From Paenibacillus sp. PvR098 (GTDB taxonomy: Bacteria; Bacillota; Bacilli; Paenibacillales; NBRC-103111), in contig NZ_JAFIBU010000001.1 of NCBI RefSeq assembly GCF_017833255.1, positions 3,570,001 through 3,634,000 of the forward strand: 64,000 nucleotides of DNA, given 5' to 3'. The translations under genes and the position numbers were made by a program. This document shows positions 60,622 through 64,000 of this stretch, piece after piece. Positions within the stretch are counted from its first letter, which is position 1; every line of letters starts with the position of its first letter. Under the pieces are notes generated by a model. That model made no database searches and had not been told where the DNA came from. It saw nothing but the letters and a program-made list of their open reading frames with translations.

Positions 60622-61218
60622 ATGCGGCTGTATTCTCCCAAAGATATCGAACCCGAACCGGAGGAGGGCTTAAGCTCTCATCGGACGGAAACGGTCTTCC
60701 TGCTCGAGCTGTGGGATTGGATGAAGCTGCTCGCCATCTCGCTGCTTGCGGTAGTCCTACTTCATCAGTATGGGTTTCATCTATCCACGGTCAAAGGAGC
60801 TTCTATGCAGCCGACGCTGCAGGAAGGTGAGTGGCTGTTTATCAATAAGACGATTCGTTTCACAGGCTCGCCTAAACAAGGGGACATCATTGTGCTCCGT
60901 GAGCCCGCAGGCAGCGACACTCGGCATCCGTATTTGGTGAAGAGGGTCGTCGCGGTTGGCGGGGATGAAGTGCATATTCGAGGGGGCAGGCTATATGTCA
61001 ACGGGTCGCCTTTGGAGGAGTCTTATACGAATACTTTAATAGAAGACGGCCGGTTTGAGCCATATATGATCATGGAAGGCCATCTGTTCGTTATGGGGGA
61101 CAACCGGCATCGGTATGCAAGTAACGACAGCCGAAGCTTCGGTGCGGTTCCAATTTCGAATGTGGAAGGCCGGGGGGAGATGATCGTATGGCCGCCGAAC
61201 CAATGGAGGAGCCTGTAA
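60622..61218 (+). CDS. lepB: signal peptidase I
   Basis: A 198-residue type I signal peptidase with one N-terminal membrane segment (LLAISLLAVVLLHQYGF). The catalytic Ser is in VKGASMQPTL (S61), the catalytic Lys in YLVKRVVAVGGDEV (K107), and the C-terminal motif is FVMGDNRHRYASNDSRSFG. It cuts secretory signal peptides at the outer membrane face. Bacilli often have several copies (SipS, SipT and others). GGAGGGATAGT precedes ATG. Its stop shares one base with the queG start. Confidence 0.94.
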   Translation: MRLYSPKDIEPEPEEGLSSHRTETVFLLELWDWMKLLAISLLAVVLLHQYGFHLSTVKGASMQPTLQEGEWLFINKTIRFTGSPKQGDIIVLREPAGSDTRHPYLVKRVVAVGGDEVHIRGGRLYVNGSPLEESYTNTLIEDGRFEPYMIMEGHLFVMGDNRHRYASNDSRSFGAVPISNVEGRGEMIVWPPNQWRSL

Positions 61219-62405
61219 TGAATATAAGCGAAGCTGTAGTTTGGGCTCAGCTGAAGGAAGAACTGCGGGCGGAAGCTCCCCGGCTTGGGATTGACAAAAT
61301 CGGTTTTGCCAGCGCCGATCCGTTCGCCGATCTGAAGGATATTCTCTTGAAGCACCGGGAAAAAGGATATGAGTCGGGGTTTGAGGAGCGGGATATCGAG
61401 AAGCGGGTAGACCCCTCTTTAACGCTGAATGCGCCGCGATCAATTATTTCCATCGCAGTGGCCTACCCGTCGAAGCTGAAGGATCCGCCCAGATCGGAGC
61501 CGGGCGCGTACCGCGGCATTTTGTCACGTTCCGCATGGGGGACGGATTACCATCACGTCCTGCGGAACCGGCTAGAACGGCTTGAACAGTGGATTATAGA
61601 GCGGGTGCCGGGGGCCGGGACGGCCAGCATGGTGGATACGGGAGCGCTGGTCGACCGGGCAGTGGCCGAGCGGGCCGGCATCGGCTGGGTGGGTAAGAAC
61701 TGCTCCGTCATTACTCCGGAATGGGGCTCCTGGGTGTATCTGGGCGAGCTGATTACGAACGTGCCGTTCCCTCCGGATACACCTGTGACGGAGAGCTGCG
61801 GTGACTGCACGCTTTGTATCGATGCTTGTCCGACGGGAGCCCTTGTCGGGCCGGGCCAGCTCAACGCGCAGCTCTGCGTATCGTATCTCACGCAGACCAA
61901 AGGGCTGATCGAGGATGACGAGCTGAAGCGCAAGATCGGGAACCGGCTGTACGGCTGCGATACGTGCCAGATCGTTTGCCCGAAGAACAAGGGCATTCAT
62001 GCCGATCATCATCCGGAGCTGGAGCCGGATCCGGAGCTGGTGAAGCCGCTGCTTCAGCCGCTGCTGTTCCTTTCGAATCGCGAATTCAAGGAGCGGTTCG
62101 GCACTAGTGCTGCTGCATGGCGGGGTCGCAAGCCCATTCAGCGCAATGCGATTCTTGCGTTGGGGAATTTCCGGGACGTGACGGCGGTGCCGGACCTTAT
62201 CCGTCTGCTGCGTACCGACGATCGTCCCGAAATTCGCGGTACGGCTGCGTGGGCGTTGGGCCGCATCGGCGGAGCGGAAGCTCTCGAAGCGCTGGAAGCG
62301 GCAATGGACAAGGAACAGGATGAAGCAGCACGGCGCGAGCTTGTCAAAGCGCTGAGCCAATATGCAAAAGGGCAGCAGGTGGAATTACGTGACGAATCGA
62401 ATTAA
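61218..62405 (+). CDS. queG: epoxyqueuosine reductase
   Basis: A 395-residue cobalamin/Fe-S enzyme. It carries out the last step of queuosine synthesis on tRNA, reducing epoxyqueuosine. Two 4Fe-4S motifs are complete: CGDCTLCIDACPTGAL and LYGCDTCQIVCPKNKG. Earlier stretches YHHVLRNRLERLEQW and DTGALVDRAVAERAGIGWVGK are QueG-like. A C-terminal HEAT-like part (IRGTAAWALGRIGGAEAL) is present in the Bacillus-type form. ATG at 61218 overlaps the lepB stop (TAATG); GGAGGAGCCTGTA precedes it. Its last 17 bases overlap the ogt gene. Confidence 0.92.
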   Translation: MNISEAVVWAQLKEELRAEAPRLGIDKIGFASADPFADLKDILLKHREKGYESGFEERDIEKRVDPSLTLNAPRSIISIAVAYPSKLKDPPRSEPGAYRGILSRSAWGTDYHHVLRNRLERLEQWIIERVPGAGTASMVDTGALVDRAVAERAGIGWVGKNCSVITPEWGSWVYLGELITNVPFPPDTPVTESCGDCTLCIDACPTGALVGPGQLNAQLCVSYLTQTKGLIEDDELKRKIGNRLYGCDTCQIVCPKNKGIHADHHPELEPDPELVKPLLQPLLFLSNREFKERFGTSAAAWRGRKPIQRNAILALGNFRDVTAVPDLIRLLRTDDRPEIRGTAAWALGRIGGAEALEALEAAMDKEQDEAARRELVKALSQYAKGQQVELRDESN

Positions 62406-62919
62406 ATATGATGAAATGGAATCGCCCATTGGGATGCTGACGCTGGGATGGAGCGATGAAGGCTTGTGTTCCATTGATTTTGGCTCGTTCACGGAGACGC
62501 AGGACAAACAAAGAGCGTGGTCCCTGCGCCGCTTTGGAACGAAGGAGTGGGAGCGGGACCCTAATGCGCTGGCAGAAGTTAGAAGGCAGCTCCGTGACTA
62601 TTTTACCGGAGCATTGCGCTCGTTTGACGTGCCGCTCGATCTGCGGGGCACTTCTTTTCAAGTGAAAGTATGGAAGGCGCTTGCTGGCATTCCTTTCGGA
62701 AGCGCCTGCTCATATAAAGCTATCGCTGAGCGGATAGGTTCTCCTAAAGCGGTTCGTGCGGTAGGCGGCGCCAATAACGGCAATCCGGTACCCATTATCA
62801 TCCCCTGCCATCGGGTGATAGGAGCGAATGGAGCGATGGTAGGCTATGGGGGCGGACTTGACATAAAAACCTTTTTGCTGCGGCACGAGGGTTTTTCGGT
62901 GAAAGGGGATCAGCCATGA
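62389..62919 (+). CDS. ogt: methylated-DNA-protein cysteine methyltransferase
   Basis: A 176-residue O6-alkylguanine-DNA alkyltransferase. The reactive Cys is in VPIIIPCHRVIGANGAMVGYGGG, described as the PCHRV motif. SFQVKVWKALAGIPFGSACSY and ERIGSPKAVRAVGGANN are the DNA-binding helix-turn-helix. It takes the alkyl group from O6-methylguanine and is consumed. The GTG at 62389 is chosen (AGGTGGAATTAC upstream). The start lies inside queG, and the stop overlaps the next start (ATGA): tight coupling. Confidence 0.92.
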   Translation: MTNRIKYDEMESPIGMLTLGWSDEGLCSIDFGSFTETQDKQRAWSLRRFGTKEWERDPNALAEVRRQLRDYFTGALRSFDVPLDLRGTSFQVKVWKALAGIPFGSACSYKAIAERIGSPKAVRAVGGANNGNPVPIIIPCHRVIGANGAMVGYGGGLDIKTFLLRHEGFSVKGDQP

Positions 62920-63944
62920 GATATGTTCATGTGGATAACGTAGAGCCGGGACAATATTTGGGACGTACGATTTTCTCTGCGAATGGAGCGGTCTTGTTAT
63001 CGGAAGGCGTACAGCTGACCGTGTACATGATTACGACGCTCAAGCGGATTGGCGTGACGATGGTTTATATTAAGGATATGCAGTTTGAGGATGTGGAAAT
63101 TCCGGAGCTGGTATCGGAGGAAACGAAGCAGCTTGTCATGAAGCGAATGGGAGAAACGTTCAATTCGATCCGCTCCGGGAAAGATTTTAACACCAAGCAG
63201 GTTTTTGGAAGTATCGATAACCTCTTGGAGGAGATTATGCAGAACAAGGAAGTGCTGGTGCAATTATCTGATATCCGTACGGAAGATAATGAGATGTACG
63301 TGCATGCCATTAACGTTTGTATGGTGTCCTCCTTGATGGGAATCAATCTGGGACTTTCAACGACACAATTGAGAGAACTGGCTGTCGGAGCTCTGATGCA
63401 TGATATCGGTAAATTGGATAAGATTACGGATGACGAAAGCCCCGACACCAAGAAGCATCATACGTGGCGTGGCTTCGAGGCGTTGAAGGCGAAGCGGGAG
63501 CTCAACCTGCTGATTGCCCATGTGGCTTTTCAGCATCATGAAACCATGGACGGACAAGGCCTGCCGCGGCGTTTGAAGGGTGAAGAAATCCATTTATATG
63601 CCAAAATCACCGCCGTAGCCAACACGTATGACAACTTGCTGTTCGATCTGTCGGAAGGGCGGAGGCTGCTCCCGCATGAGGCATGCGAACGGATGATGGT
63701 GCTTGCCGGCGAGAAGCTGGACCGGGAGATCGTCATCCAATTTTTGCGGATCGTATCGGTTTATCCGACCGGCTCTTCGGTCAGGCTCTCGACCCGGGAA
63801 ACCGGTGTTGTCGTAGGGCAGCACCGAGGGCTGCCGGGGCGCCCTATCGTACGTATCGTGAAGGGCACCGCAGAAGACCTCGAGGTCAAGGAAATCGATT
63901 TGGCCAAACACATGACGGTGTTTATTGAAAGTGTGCTGATTTGA
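62916..63944 (+). CDS. HD-GYP-like phosphohydrolase
   Basis: A 342-residue protein. After an N-terminal ~115-residue part (VEPGQYLGRTIFSANGAVLL) comes an HD-GYP domain: LMHDIGKLDKITDD (HD), then HHETMDGQGLPRRLKGEEI, in which the GYP tyrosine position is GLP. HD-GYP proteins break down cyclic di-GMP; variants without a canonical motif may act on other cyclic dinucleotides or be inactive. The HD and the downstream Asp (YDNLLFDLSEG) are kept. The ATGA overlap with ogt makes it the last gene of the operon. Confidence 0.85.
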   Translation: MRYVHVDNVEPGQYLGRTIFSANGAVLLSEGVQLTVYMITTLKRIGVTMVYIKDMQFEDVEIPELVSEETKQLVMKRMGETFNSIRSGKDFNTKQVFGSIDNLLEEIMQNKEVLVQLSDIRTEDNEMYVHAINVCMVSSLMGINLGLSTTQLRELAVGALMHDIGKLDKITDDESPDTKKHHTWRGFEALKAKRELNLLIAHVAFQHHETMDGQGLPRRLKGEEIHLYAKITAVANTYDNLLFDLSEGRRLLPHEACERMMVLAGEKLDREIVIQFLRIVSVYPTGSSVRLSTRETGVVVGQHRGLPGRPIVRIVKGTAEDLEVKEIDLAKHMTVFIESVLI

Positions 63945-63968
63945 ATGGAATTTGGTTTGCAAAACCAT

Positions 63969-63997
63969 TTGTAACCGCAGGCTTGACATGCTATGAT
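63969..63997 (+). promoter_or_regulatory. promoter for a gene beyond the right edge
   Basis: TTGTAA, 17-base spacer, TATGAT with TGC before the -10; the gene lies outside the window. Confidence 0.5.
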
Positions 63998-64000
63998 GTT

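Overview
The window is a chromosomal segment of a low-to-mid GC, endospore-forming, aerobic Firmicute. Its gene content most resembles Paenibacillus or a close relative. Evidence for spores is a spore-coat type transglutaminase (Tgl, 6544-7422) and a YhcN/YlaJ-type sporulation lipoprotein (29171-29884). Evidence for a Gram-positive envelope is an LTA-synthase-like phosphoglycerol transferase, an NlpC/P60 cell-wall hydrolase and several lipobox lipoproteins. Strong AGGAGG ribosome binding sites, GTG/TTG starts and sigma-A promoters fit the same group. No rRNA, tRNA, CRISPR array, prophage or intact insertion sequence was recognised. Most of the window is ordinary housekeeping chromosome.

Layout. 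1-10 kb: the start of a PAP2-like membrane protein, an RNA methyltransferase, an atypical Ser/Thr kinase, an LtaS-like enzyme, dGTPase, Tgl, a NagZ-like lipoprotein and a UgtP/MurG-like glycosyltransferase. 10-19 kb: a YhfH-like zinc-ribbon protein, an orphan 5TM histidine kinase, a nitroreductase, a GNAT protein, a small export protein, an Xre regulator coupled to a frameshifted membrane gene, a GT2 glycosyltransferase, RecQ and an RNase H1-like protein. 19-29 kb: a YheI/YheH-type heterodimeric ABC exporter, an NAPE-PLD-like metallohydrolase, a CvfC/YpgR-like HEAT protein, a guanylate-kinase-like protein, and a DEAD-box RNA helicase with an 11-unit repeat tail and a terminator-bearing leader. 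30-38 kb: the caa3 cytochrome oxidase cluster ctaCDEF, ctaG and a DUF420 gene, then an NlpC/P60 protein and a TlpA-like thioredoxin. 38-48 kb: malic enzyme with an ACT domain, an HMGL-like aldolase, a Nudix hydrolase, a CDF metal exporter, a GRDP-like membrane protein, a PTH2-like protein, an HI0933-family flavoprotein and a CNNM/CorC-type protein. 47.6-48 kb: a promoter-to-terminator interval without a convincing ORF, a candidate noncoding RNA. 48-57 kb: small Bacilli-specific proteins, a bacilliredoxin, nadE, bioA, acpS, a cytochrome c lipoprotein, an AraC regulator, mutY, a Crp/Fnr regulator, a decayed LysE exporter and sodA. 57.9-59 kb: an xylose isomerase split by three single-base losses. 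59-64 kb: a GNAT gene and a tight operon of DUF402, signal peptidase I, queG, ogt and an HD-GYP-like protein.

Themes. Aerobic respiration is the strongest: caa3 oxidase with assembly factors, a separate cytochrome c lipoprotein and SodA, with ResD-like boxes upstream of ctaC and ctaG. DNA and nucleotide quality control is spread through the window (dGTPase, RecQ, RNase H, MutY, Nudix, Ogt). At least two genes (xylA, and the membrane partner of the Xre regulator) are interrupted only by the loss of one base in a short run. This may be real gene decay or consensus error, so frameshift calls here should be checked against reads. No clearly new multi-gene system was found. The best candidates for something undescribed are the noncoding RNA at about 47.67-47.98 kb and the leader in front of the RNA helicase gene.
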